From contig JAOTVX010000008.1 of assembly GCA_029863175.1 (NCBI GenBank), forward strand, positions 1 to 64,000: a stretch of DNA of 64,000 nt, written 5' to 3'. The position numbers and the translations under genes were made by a program. The stretch comes from Betaproteobacteria bacterium (GTDB lineage Bacteria; Pseudomonadota; Gammaproteobacteria; Burkholderiales; SG8-41). Positions 38,954 through 47,415 of this stretch are shown piece by piece (the stretch's first letter is position 1; each line of letters begins with the position of its first letter). The notes beneath the pieces are model-generated. The model did not search any database. It was not told where the DNA came from and worked only from the letters and a program-made list of their open reading frames with translations.

Positions 38954-40436
38954 AGTGCTCGGCCGCGAGCACCCGAATCTTCAGTTTCCCCACCCATTCG
39001 ATCATCGGCATCAGGTCGGCGAGCGTCTCGCCCTCTAGCAGCTTGATGTGTGTGGCGTCGGCGGTCGTCTGCCCGAAAGTCGGATCGACTGCGACCCAGC
39101 GGTCGTCAAGAAAGCTTTCGGCCCAGCTGTGGTAGAGAAATCCGTCGAAGTCCTTCGAGTAGGCGAGGCCGCTCACCATACGGGTGGGAATGCCTGCCGC
39201 GCGCGCCAGCGCCGTATAGAGGTAGGCATTGCCCTGGCATTCCGCTTTGCGCTTTTCGAACACATCGAGCGCGGAAAAGACATCGATGGGCGCTTTCTCG
39301 ACATTGGCATCCATCCAGTGGACGATGCGCGCGGCGCGCGCATCGGGTGAGTCTTCGCCAGCGACGATTTGCCACGCTGTGCGGCGTATGGACGGATCGT
39401 GGCTCTGCACGGTGATCGAAGGGCTCAGATAGCGCGGGTCCGCTGGCACCGGGTCCGCCCCTGGGGCGGAGCGCCGAATTTCGCACACGGTCTCGCCCGG
39501 TGCCCGCACGCAATGCTGGGAGCGGTCCGACGGCGGCAGCTGCTTCATCCCATTCAGTGCCACTTTCATCTGCGAAACGTCGCGCGGGCTGGTGATGGAT
39601 GTGTCGGGGCGCACGATGCTGAAATCGATGAGGCTTTCCTGCTTGTTAAGGGCTGCCAACGCTACGTAGCGCTTGGCTCTTCCGGGTTCTTCCAACGCGG
39701 AGATCATCACTCCGCTCATAGCGAGCTCGAACACCGGGCGCCCCTGATGATCGATCCACGTGGTCGCGCTGTGCGGCCCGAGACTAGTCTCGACCTTGAA
39801 AGCGCTGCCTTCGAAGAATTCGCTGTTCTCGTAGGCCACAATCTTCTGCGTCACGTCCGCGAGCGACTGCGTTTCGCCGTTGTAGACGCGGAAGGCGAAT
39901 TCGCGGCTCACGCTGAGCCCATGCACTACCGGATAGAGCGCGATGACGCTGGAAGGGTAGAGCTTGCCTTCGACCGGCAGGCGCTGCTCGGTGGGGCTGC
40001 CGCCCGTGATGACGGTCGCAACCAGCTCACTGCCGCGGCGGCCGCCCTCGACCTTGAGGTTGCTGCCGTCGATGCCATAGTCGTAGCTAAAACGCACGAG
40101 GGAGAGATCGGCGCCAACCGTATCGACTGCCTTGAGCGTTACCTTCTTCTCGATGCCCATGAAGCGCAGCACGAACGACGCCTCCGAGTGGATCACATAA
40201 CTTCCGGGCGCGTCGGTGGCAGGCTCGACGGCGAATCGGGTGAAGCCGATTTTCTCGCCGTTGAAAACGATACCGCTCCAGTATTCGGAGAACGGCAGCC
40301 GGGCAAGGTCGTGTTGGACCGGTGCCGCGGGGGGTTGTCCGGCGTCACGGAAATAAGTGCCGGCGCAGCCCCCGAGGGCAAAAGACAATGCTCCCAGGAG
40401 GGCCAGCACGAAACGACATGCGCGGCCCGGCATCAT
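38952..40436 (-). CDS. Transglutaminase-like lipoprotein
   Basis: 494 residues. The lipoprotein signal peptide has lipobox ALGGC (about Cys24). The N-terminal two-thirds is a beta-rich domain (LARLPFSEYWSGIVFNGEKIGF, FSYDYGIDGSNLKVEGG). The C-terminal transglutaminase core carries KAECQGNAYLYTALARAAGIPTRMVSG (Cys), YHSWAESFLDDRWVAVDPTFGQ (His and Asp), so the Cys-His-Asp triad is complete. Proteins of this kind act as periplasmic cysteine proteases or cross-linkers; role unknown. The start overlaps the mtnA stop (ATGA). Confidence 0.85.
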   Translation of the reverse strand: MMPGRACRFVLALLGALSFALGGCAGTYFRDAGQPPAAPVQHDLARLPFSEYWSGIVFNGEKIGFTRFAVEPATDAPGSYVIHSEASFVLRFMGIEKKVTLKAVDTVGADLSLVRFSYDYGIDGSNLKVEGGRRGSELVATVITGGSPTEQRLPVEGKLYPSSVIALYPVVHGLSVSREFAFRVYNGETQSLADVTQKIVAYENSEFFEGSAFKVETSLGPHSATTWIDHQGRPVFELAMSGVMISALEEPGRAKRYVALAALNKQESLIDFSIVRPDTSITSPRDVSQMKVALNGMKQLPPSDRSQHCVRAPGETVCEIRRSAPGADPVPADPRYLSPSITVQSHDPSIRRTAWQIVAGEDSPDARAARIVHWMDANVEKAPIDVFSALDVFEKRKAECQGNAYLYTALARAAGIPTRMVSGLAYSKDFDGFLYHSWAESFLDDRWVAVDPTFGQTTADATHIKLLEGETLADLMPMIEWVGKLKIRVLAAEH

Positions 40437-41473
40437 TTGAACAGCGTGCTGATCGTCGCGCGGTCGGGGCGGGCGAGCACGCCCTTCTCGGTGATCAGCG
40501 CAGTCACGAGCGCAGCCGGCGTGACATCGAAAACCGGATTGCGCGCAGCGGCCTCGGCAGGGGCCCACCGCAACTCACCGTAGCCGAGGACTTCATCCGG
40601 CCCGCGCTCCTCGATCGGAATGTCTGCGCCCGACGCGATGCCGAGGTCGATCGTCGAGAGCGGGCAGGCGATGTAGAACGGGATCGCATGCCGTTGCGCG
40701 AGCACGGCGACGCTGTAGGTGCCGATCTTGTTCGCGACGTCGCCGTTGCCGGCGACCCGGTCCGCGCCCACGATCACCGCGTCGATCTCGCCACGGTGCA
40801 TGAGATGGCCCGCCGCGTTGTCGGCAATCAGCGTAACGTCGATGCCGTCCTGCATCAACTCCCACGCGGTGAGCCGGGCGCCCTGCAGGAAAGGCCGTGT
40901 CTCGTCGGCCAGAACGTGGATGTTTTTTCCGGCGGCGATCGCGGAACGAATCACGCCGAGAGCCGTGCCGTGTCCCGCCGTGGCGAGTGCGCCGGCGTTG
41001 CAGTGGGTCAGGACGCGCATGCCGTCACCGAGCAGCGCCGCTCCGTGCTCGCCCATCTGGCGGTTCAGTCGCACATCCTCATCCCGGATCGAGTTGGCCT
41101 CGCCCAGTAGCGCGGCGGCGACCTGCGCCGGGGGCGCGCTGCGGTTCTCATCCCATTTGCGGCGCATGCGTTCGAGCGCCCAGAACAAATTGACCGCAGT
41201 CGGGCGGCTTTCCGAAAGCGTCCGGAAACCCTGCTCCAGGGTGGCGGCGAACGACGCGCTGCCGGCGGCGGCCAGACGCTGGGCCTCGAGTGCGACGCCA
41301 TAGGCCGCGGCGCAGCCGATGGCTGGCGCGCCGCGCACCGTCATGTTGCGTATCGCGTCAGCCACCGCCCGCGCGCTGTCGCACGCGACGTAGCGAACCT
41401 CGGCGGGCAACAGGCGCTGGTCGATCAGCAACAGCCGCCCGTCTCGCCAACGGAGCGTTTCAAACGCTGCCAC
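40433..41473 (-). CDS. mtnA: S-methyl-5-thioribose-1-phosphate isomerase
   Basis: 346 residues, GTG start. It converts methylthioribose 1-phosphate to methylthioribulose 1-phosphate in methionine salvage. The eIF-2B-alpha-like fold shows RGAPAIGCAAAYGVALEA, VLTHCNAGALATAGHGTALGV with the catalytic Cys, and VIVGADRVAGNGDVANKIGTYSVA with the catalytic Asp. C-terminal NPVFDVTPAALVTALITEKG is typical. Coupled to the transglutaminase-like gene by a 4-nt overlap. Confidence 0.95.
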   Translation of the reverse strand: MAAFETLRWRDGRLLLIDQRLLPAEVRYVACDSARAVADAIRNMTVRGAPAIGCAAAYGVALEAQRLAAAGSASFAATLEQGFRTLSESRPTAVNLFWALERMRRKWDENRSAPPAQVAAALLGEANSIRDEDVRLNRQMGEHGAALLGDGMRVLTHCNAGALATAGHGTALGVIRSAIAAGKNIHVLADETRPFLQGARLTAWELMQDGIDVTLIADNAAGHLMHRGEIDAVIVGADRVAGNGDVANKIGTYSVAVLAQRHAIPFYIACPLSTIDLGIASGADIPIEERGPDEVLGYGELRWAPAEAAARNPVFDVTPAALVTALITEKGVLARPDRATISTLFK

Positions 41474-41717
41474 TTTCGGTTCCTTGCCGTGAATCGTGAA
41501 TCGTAAGCCGAGTTTCGTTTAGAACCAGGAATCTTGCCGCCGATGAACGCCGATGGTACTTAATCGAGTGGTGAATAATGGTGATAGAAAATGATAATGC
41601 AAAGTCGTAATAAAAAACGAGCGCAACGTCTTCCATCACCACTAATCATCACCATCTCTCATCACCAGTACCCATCACTTTTTCCGGTCAGTGGTCACGG
41701 GTCACCGGTCACTGGTT
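41474..41717. repeat. Low-complexity intergenic spacer
   Basis: It contains gtgaatcgtgaatcgtaa near 41490, gccgatgaacgccgatgg near 41540, and runs of catcacc/ggtcacgggtcaccggtcac to 41710. Elements of the same kind recur at 51985-52100 and 45430-45480. No gene. Confidence 0.6.
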
Positions 41718-43688
41718 CTAGATGACGCGCTCGTTTCCGCCGTCCACCGGCACCTGCGCGCCGGTCGTCTTGGCAAAAGCCGGACCGCACATTTCAGCCG
41801 CGAGCTCGGCCACGTCGCCGCTGGTGACGTTGGTCTTGAGAACGTTGCGGCGCTTGTACTCCTCCACGGTTATACGGTAATGGGCGGCGCGCGCCTGCAG
41901 CACTTCATCGGTCCAGCTCGCGGTGTCGAATACGGCGTCGGGATGCAACGTGTTGATGCGGATCCCGTCCGCGCCCCATTCCAGCGCGGCGACGCGGGCG
42001 AGCTGGTTGAGCGCTGCCTTCGAGGCCGAATAAGCGGCGGCGCCTGGGCCCGGGGCGGGAACGTTCTTTGACCCGACGACAACGACACGGCCCTTGCGCG
42101 GCGCGAGCCCCAACAGCCCGTGGCATTCGCGCAGCAGGATGAAATTGGCGTCGAGGTTGACCTGCATGACTTTGCGCCATTCGTCCATCCCGAGCTCCGC
42201 CAGTTTCGTGCCGGCCGGGAAGACGCCGGCGTTCAGCACCAGCATGTCGAGCCCTCCAAAGGCGCGCACCCCCGCCTCCAGCGCGTCTCGGATCCCGGAC
42301 TCTCGGGTGACGTCGCATTGAATCCCGAGGAAGTCTGCGCGCTGGTGAAGCGTTGCGATGGCCGGATTGAGATCGAGGCCGATGACGGCGGCACCGCGCG
42401 AGAGCAGGGCCGCGACGCAGGCTTTGCCGATGCCCGACGCGGCGCCGGTCACGAGCGCGGCTTCGCCGGCAAACACCGGCGGCTTCGCGCCCTTGCGCAG
42501 TTTGGCCTGCTCCAGATCCCAGTATTCGACGTCGAAAATATCCTTTGCAGGAAGCGCACGGAAGCCGCCTAGCAACTCTGCGCGTTCGATAACGTCCATG
42601 GTGTGCGTGTAGAGGTCGGACACGATGCCGGCGTCCCTGGCCGTGCGGCCGAGTGCGCACATGCCCAGCGCCGGATCGAGGACGACGCGCGGTGCAGGAT
42701 CGAGGATCGTTTTGGGTTCCTTCGTATGGGGGGCATGCTCATTGAAATAAGCGCGGTAGTCCTTGACGTAGGCCGCGACGTCTCGGCCGATCAGGGGCAG
42801 CCGCTTGGTGCGGATCACGTGGTCGGGCGTCGCCGGGCCCTGGGCGATGCGAGACAGATCGGGACGCTCTGCGAACGAGAGGCGGCGGGCGTCGCCGTGG
42901 CACCGCATCACGAGGGGAACGCCGGCAATGGCGGAGATATCGTGCCGCAATGTCGCGAGATCGCCACGAATCGCGCCATTCGCCGAGCCGTCCTTGGGCG
43001 CCGGCAGCGACCACGCATGCTTCCGGTCGAGGTAATCCTCGGCCAGCTGCACCAGCGTGATCATCCGCTCATAGGATTCACGGGCGGTGGCCCCGAAGGA
43101 AAACACGCCGTGGTTCATGAGCACCATCCCGATCGTGTTCGGTCCAGCCGCGGCAGGAAAGCGGCGCGCGCAAAGCTGCGCCAGATCGAAACCCGGCATG
43201 ATGTACGGAATCACCACGACCCGGTCGCCGTAAATCTCCCGAATCCGTGCTTCGCCGTCCGCGGTATTCGTTACCGACAACACCGCGTCGGCGTGGGTGT
43301 GGTCCACGTAACGATGGGGCAGAATCGCGTGCAAGATCGTCTCGACGGACGGCGCCGGCGCCGACGCCCGCGTCATGTGCGTGACCAGTTCGTTGACCAT
43401 CTCCGGGTCGCTCAAGGCTTCGAGCTGCGCGAGCCTCAGCAGATGCGACAGACGCACCGGCGAAAAACCGGCTTCCTCAATGAATTCGAGGTCCCACCCG
43501 CTGCCTTTGACATAGAGGATGTCTTCTTCCGCGCCGACGAGATTGCGCTCCCGGATCTTGACCGAGGTGTTGCCCCCGCCGTGCAAGACGAGCGACGCAT
43601 CCCGCCCGAGCAGGCGCGAGGTGTACACCCTCAAGCCCAGGTCGCCTTTGAAGCTTTTCGCCTCAGCATCGTTCCAAAGATTCTTCAT
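41718..43688 (-). CDS. Bifunctional class II aldolase / short-chain dehydrogenase
   Basis: 656 residues. The N-terminal class II aldolase/adducin domain (~25-250) includes LVLHGGGNTSVK and the metal-binding HTHADAVLS. A C-terminal SDR (~425-656) has ALVTGAASGIGKACVA, LNAGVFP, YSASKAALNQ and ends VPVDGGNERVI. The architecture matches RhaD/YuxG-like enzymes that split a sugar phosphate and oxidise the lactaldehyde product. Substrate unknown. The aldolase His ligands and the SDR YxxxK are both present. Confidence 0.88.
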   Translation of the reverse strand: MKNLWNDAEAKSFKGDLGLRVYTSRLLGRDASLVLHGGGNTSVKIRERNLVGAEEDILYVKGSGWDLEFIEEAGFSPVRLSHLLRLAQLEALSDPEMVNELVTHMTRASAPAPSVETILHAILPHRYVDHTHADAVLSVTNTADGEARIREIYGDRVVVIPYIMPGFDLAQLCARRFPAAAGPNTIGMVLMNHGVFSFGATARESYERMITLVQLAEDYLDRKHAWSLPAPKDGSANGAIRGDLATLRHDISAIAGVPLVMRCHGDARRLSFAERPDLSRIAQGPATPDHVIRTKRLPLIGRDVAAYVKDYRAYFNEHAPHTKEPKTILDPAPRVVLDPALGMCALGRTARDAGIVSDLYTHTMDVIERAELLGGFRALPAKDIFDVEYWDLEQAKLRKGAKPPVFAGEAALVTGAASGIGKACVAALLSRGAAVIGLDLNPAIATLHQRADFLGIQCDVTRESGIRDALEAGVRAFGGLDMLVLNAGVFPAGTKLAELGMDEWRKVMQVNLDANFILLRECHGLLGLAPRKGRVVVVGSKNVPAPGPGAAAYSASKAALNQLARVAALEWGADGIRINTLHPDAVFDTASWTDEVLQARAAHYRITVEEYKRRNVLKTNVTSGDVAELAAEMCGPAFAKTTGAQVPVDGGNERVI

Positions 43689-43838
43689 GAAGCTGTTCGC
43701 GGGAGGATCTTGATCGAAATTGATGTTCGCTCCGATTCGCGCGTTGAGAGCGGCGCAAAGCGTCTGCCTTTCTGATTCTTACCTTGAGTCTCCATTCCCA
43801 CTCGTCTCAGCCTAATGCGATTCAGGTGTGAGTGATCC

Positions 43839-43906
43839 GCGCGCGGTGAGCGGCGCGCACAGGGTCCGTTCCACCGCGCGCAGTTAAAGCGGCGCGCAGC
43901 GTCCGC
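43839..43906. repeat. 68-bp direct repeat, copy 1
   Basis: gcgcgcggtgagcggc ... ccgttccaccgcgcgcag ... gcggcgcgcagcgtccgc. It matches 43977-44044 at about 59 of 68 positions and can fold through gcgcggtg / caccgcgc. Confidence 0.75.
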
Positions 43907-43976
43907 CGCCATTCCTATGAGTCTTGCATGTCCAGAGCTAATCACGTCCGTCTTGGGTCGTTCACAGGTCAATGAT

Positions 43977-44044
43977 GCGCGCGGTGAGCGGCACGTCTGA
44001 TGTCCGTTCCACCGCGCGCAGTTAATGCGGCGCGCAGCGTCCGC
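43977..44044. repeat. 68-bp direct repeat, copy 2
   Basis: The second copy begins 138 bp after the first, has the same length, and diverges mainly in a central 10-nt block. It ends 17 nt before the GNAT start codon. Confidence 0.75.
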
Positions 44045-44061
44045 ATTTAACGGCAATTATA

Positions 44062-44517
44062 ATGGCACCCGTGACCCAAAAACCCCGATTTACCGTCAAG
44101 CCGGCCATCTGGGCCACCGATGCCGGGACGCTGTGCGCCATTCGGATGAAGGTCTTCGTCGAAGAGCAGCACGTGCCGTTGGCGCTTGAGTGGGACGGGG
44201 AGGATGAGCGCTGTGAGCACGCTCTGGTGTATGTCCCGGACCAGACGCCGGTCGGAACCGGCCGACTCCTGCCTGATGGCCGTATTGGGCGGCTGGCTGT
44301 TTTGCGAGATTGGCGGCGGCAGGGCGCAGGCAGCGCCCTGCTCGAATATTTTCTGCAGCTTGCCCGCCAGAAGGGATTCGCCATGGTTAAGCTGCACGCG
44401 CAAACTCGCGCCATGGCGTTCTACGCGAGGCATGGCTTCGAGGCCCACGGGGAGGAATTCATGGACGCGGGGATTCCCCACGTCGAGATGTCCCGCAGTT
44501 TTCTGGATAGAACGTGA
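44062..44517 (+). CDS. GNAT family N-acetyltransferase
   Basis: 151 residues, single GNAT domain. MKVFVEEQHVPLALEWDGEDE, GTGRLLPDGRIGRLAVLRDW, acetyl-CoA loop RRQGAG and AMAFYARHGFEAHGEEFMDAGIPHVEM resemble the ElaA/YjcF-type group. Substrate unknown. A perfect TATAAT overlaps the ATG (44058-44063), so a message from that box would begin near a GTG at 44071 that could start a leaderless product three residues shorter. Confidence 0.85.
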   Translation: MAPVTQKPRFTVKPAIWATDAGTLCAIRMKVFVEEQHVPLALEWDGEDERCEHALVYVPDQTPVGTGRLLPDGRIGRLAVLRDWRRQGAGSALLEYFLQLARQKGFAMVKLHAQTRAMAFYARHGFEAHGEEFMDAGIPHVEMSRSFLDRT

Positions 44518-44610
44518 CTTGAGACTAGAAGCTATCCCAACAACAAGACAGCCACAGAACCACACGGAAACACACGGAAATTGTTGTTCCACCCCGCCGC
44601 ACTTCCCGGT

Positions 44611-45435
44611 TCAGGTCTTCGTCCGAGTAATTCCGTGTGATTCCGTGGTTAATAATCTTCGCGTTCGCGGATCGAGCACAAAACGATTCTCCGTCTCGCC
44701 GCGCGGGGCGCCGCGCGGGCCAAAAGTGCGCTCGACGAACAGAACCTCGTTGTTGCGGCTGATCAGGAGCACCGTGGAGGCGCGCGTGCCGTAGCGTTCG
44801 CCGGCGATGAAGCAGGGCGACAGCTCGCGCTCGCGTTGCAGGCCGACGCCGGTGTGGGGCAGTTCAACATCCGGCGCCACTGCGCGATCGGCGAGGAGCT
44901 CGAACAGACCCTCGATGAGATCGGCCTCCGCGTGCCCGAGTAGCGCGCCGACGCGATCGCGGCCTTTTCTGACCTTGGGCCAGGGTGTATCGAGCAGATG
45001 GTTGCTCAAGCCGTGCACGCCGGGTGTAATCTCCTCGAACCCATTGCCGCGGTTGGCACAGTAGAAAAGCTGCGCTAGGTCTCCGACGATGAGACTAAAC
45101 CCCCCGTATTCCCCGCCCGCGGCATGGACCTGCTCCAGATATAGACGCGGCTCTGCGTTGGTCCGCAGGAATTCTGCGACGAGTTCTCCGCGCGAGCGCG
45201 GCGCGCTGCGGTGCGGTGGTCCGTCTCGAAAGTTGGTCACCGCTGCGATTCGCCCCGAGCGGGTAAGACCGAGCCAGCTGCCGCCTTTTTCGAGGTCACG
45301 CCCGCCAAAGAAGCGCGGCTGATCGTTCCAGAAAGCCGCGGGCGCGCTTGGACGCTCGTAGGCCTCGTCGCGGTTCCCGGCAAACACCAGCGGATAATCC
45401 GGGTGGGCGTGCCAGGCGAAGAGCATTAGGCACAT
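44611..45435 (-). CDS. NRDE family protein (TANGO2-like)
   Basis: 274 residues. The family N-terminus MCLMLFAWHAHPDYPLVFAGNRDEAYERP holds the NRDE motif; GGRDLEKGGSWLGLTRSGRIAAVTNFRD and GLSNHLLDTPWPKV follow. An Ntn-hydrolase-like Cys2 is predicted. Human TANGO2 is linked to lipid/heme homeostasis; the bacterial role is unclear. The last ten residues (TTESHGITRTKT) are read from a repeated intergenic sequence (ttccgtg-tgattccgtgg), so the natural stop may have been lost. Confidence 0.88.
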   Translation of the reverse strand: MCLMLFAWHAHPDYPLVFAGNRDEAYERPSAPAAFWNDQPRFFGGRDLEKGGSWLGLTRSGRIAAVTNFRDGPPHRSAPRSRGELVAEFLRTNAEPRLYLEQVHAAGGEYGGFSLIVGDLAQLFYCANRGNGFEEITPGVHGLSNHLLDTPWPKVRKGRDRVGALLGHAEADLIEGLFELLADRAVAPDVELPHTGVGLQRERELSPCFIAGERYGTRASTVLLISRNNEVLFVERTFGPRGAPRGETENRFVLDPRTRRLLTTESHGITRTKT

Positions 45436-45604
45436 GGCTGGTGAGACGTGACGAGTGATGGGTGACGAGTGACGGGTGGCAAGAGCGGATTCACCTGAGG
45501 GCGTGAGTGCAGGAGGGCGCGAGCGCGAAGCAGCGTTCTGTCAGGATGCCTTACCTCCTGGCGTGACGGGTTTTTCGATCTCACGACCTTCCGATCTCGC
45601 GATC

Positions 45605-45889
45605 TTACGGCTCCTCGAAGCACTCGATGTGGCGCGGCGTGTCGGGGAGCAGATATTCCTGGATCTTCAGGCGGGCGACGGCTTCGGCGAGCTCCCATTC
45701 GAACTTGGACTCGTCGGCGACGTTCTCGTAGACCTCCATCAACAGGTTCGGCTCGCCGCGTTTTTTCATCAGCCGCCCGGAAATGCCGGTCGCTCTCCGT
45801 ACGTCCTCGAGCAGTGCGCGAATTCGAGGCTCGTTAGCGTCTGCCTTCGCTGGATCGACGCGATAGTAAACGTAATAGGAACAGGACAT
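45605..45889 (-). CDS. DUF4936 family protein
   Basis: 94 residues. SCSYYVYYRVDPAKADANEP, then LLEDVRRATGISGRLMKKRG, EPNLLMEVYENVADESKFEW and CFEEP at the C-terminus fit DUF4936, a small family I know from betaproteobacteria. Function unknown; probably a ferredoxin-like alpha/beta fold. It is near the NRDE gene, and ygfZ lies 9 kb away on the same strand; the three may have been neighbours before the 46-54.8 kb block was inserted. Confidence 0.75.
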   Translation of the reverse strand: MSCSYYVYYRVDPAKADANEPRIRALLEDVRRATGISGRLMKKRGEPNLLMEVYENVADESKFEWELAEAVARLKIQEYLLPDTPRHIECFEEP

Positions 45890-46024
45890 AGACGCCGATT
45901 TTAATCCCCACGGCAATCAGGGTGAAATTCTCCTTCAGGTTCCGGTAAAATAGAGAGAATTTGGTGTTTCCGGGGTTGGTGTCCGGCGCTGATTTCGCTG
46001 AGAATGAGCAACGGAGCAGGACGG

Positions 46025-46915
46025 ATGAAGGGTTTCGAATACGTTACTGCGAAGGACGCGCGCCACGCGGTCGCGCTGCTGGCTGAACACGGGCCGAAGG
46101 CTAAGATCCTTGCCGGCGGCACCGATCTCTTGGTTGATCTCAAGTCGGTACCGGAGGCGCCCTCCGCGGTCATCGACATCACGCGTGCCGCGGACATGAA
46201 AGGCATCAAGGTGACCGATCGCGGACTGGTCATCGGCGCGCTCGCCACGCACAGCGAGATCATGCGCTCACCCGAGATCCGGGAACGGTACCCGGCGCTG
46301 GTGGACGCGGCGCACAGCATCGGGGCGATCCAGACTCGCAGTCTTGGCACCCTCGGCGGCAATCTGGTAACGGCAGTGCCTTCGCTCGATAGCGGCCCGG
46401 CGCTGGTTGCGCTGGAGGCGCTGGTGACGATTGCTGGTCCCGCCGGGTCAAGAGAGATTCCGCTGACGGAATTCTTTGTCGGGCCGCGCCGCAATGCGCT
46501 CAAGGCCGGCGAGTTGCTGGTGGACATCGTCATTCCCAAGAAGAATCTCGGCAAGCCGGCGGGCTTCCAGAAGTTCGGCTTGCGCAAGGGCCAGGCGCTG
46601 GCGCTCGTCAATACTGCAGCGAGCTTCTGGCTCGATCCGGTCAAGAAAGTTTTTGTCGAGCCCTGCATCGCGCTTGGGGCCGTTGCACCGGTCGTGATCC
46701 GCGCACCCAAGGCCGAGGCCTACCTCGCGGGTAAAAAGGTCACGCCCGAGGCCATGGCGGAGGCAGGACGCATCGCAGCCAGCGAGGCGAAGCCGATCAG
46801 CGACTTCCGCGCATCGGCCGACTACCGGCGGGATCTCATTGCGGTCCTCACCAAGCGCTCGCTGGAAGGCGCGTTGGCAGTGGCCGAACGCAATCAAAAG
46901 GAGAGCAGGAAATGA
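46025..46915 (+). CDS. FAD-binding medium subunit of a molybdenum hydroxylase (CoxM-like)
   Basis: 296 residues. The FAD domain has AKILAGGTDLLVDLK and SLGTLGGNLVTAVPSLDSGPALVALEA, then a CO_deh_flav_C domain. It carries electrons from the 2Fe-2S subunit to the acceptor. ATG 46025 has a ggagcagg site; an earlier ATG at 46004 is possible. It overlaps the 2Fe-2S gene by 4 nt (ATGA). Confidence 0.92.
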   Translation: MKGFEYVTAKDARHAVALLAEHGPKAKILAGGTDLLVDLKSVPEAPSAVIDITRAADMKGIKVTDRGLVIGALATHSEIMRSPEIRERYPALVDAAHSIGAIQTRSLGTLGGNLVTAVPSLDSGPALVALEALVTIAGPAGSREIPLTEFFVGPRRNALKAGELLVDIVIPKKNLGKPAGFQKFGLRKGQALALVNTAASFWLDPVKKVFVEPCIALGAVAPVVIRAPKAEAYLAGKKVTPEAMAEAGRIAASEAKPISDFRASADYRRDLIAVLTKRSLEGALAVAERNQKESRK

Positions 46916-47415
46916 CCGATGTCGTGCTGCGTGTGAATGGCAAGGAGCGAAAGGCGTCCGTGCCACCCGAGACGACGCTGTTGCAGCTCCTGCGCGAGCA
47001 CCTTGGGCTGACCGGGTCGAAGCTCGGCTGCGACGTCGGCGACTGTGGCGCGTGCACGGTGATCGTCGACGGCCTGGCGGTCAACTCCTGTCTCATGCTC
47101 GCCGGCCAGGTGGATGGGCGTGAGGTGCTCACGATCGAGGGGCTTGCTTCCCGCGACCGGCTGCATCCCATCCAGCGGGCGTTCGAGGAGCGCGCGGCGC
47201 TGCAGTGCGGATTTTGCGGGCCGGGGTCGATCATGTCGGCGAAGGCGCTGCTCGACGAGAATCTGAAACCGACGGCGCTGGAGATTCGCGATGCGCTCGC
47301 GGGGAATCTGTGCCGCTGCACTGGCTACACGAAGATGATCGACGCCATCCAGGATGCCGCGCGCGAGCTGCGCGAGGAGAAGCGGGTGCCGGTTGCGCAG
47401 CCGGACCGGGCGTGA
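46912..47415 (+). CDS. 2Fe-2S small subunit of a molybdenum hydroxylase (CoxS-like)
   Basis: 167 residues. The plant-type cluster is in CDVGDCGACTVIVDG and the following Cys of VNSC. The second cluster is CGFCGPG and CRCTGYTKM. It transfers electrons between the molybdenum centre and FAD. The gene lies between the FAD subunit and the alcohol dehydrogenase and overlaps both. The split molybdopterin genes at 49533-51970 are the likely partner. Confidence 0.95.
   Translation: MTDVVLRVNGKERKASVPPETTLLQLLREHLGLTGSKLGCDVGDCGACTVIVDGLAVNSCLMLAGQVDGREVLTIEGLASRDRLHPIQRAFEERAALQCGFCGPGSIMSAKALLDENLKPTALEIRDALAGNLCRCTGYTKMIDAIQDAARELREEKRVPVAQPDRA

Noticed and set aside
39369..40583. A 404-codon frame opposite the transglutaminase-like gene
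   Set aside because: No motifs. The minus strand has a complete lipobox and catalytic triad.
43839..44044. CRISPR array
   Set aside because: Only two 68-bp units with a 70-bp gap and internal divergence; no short-spacer periodicity or cas genes.
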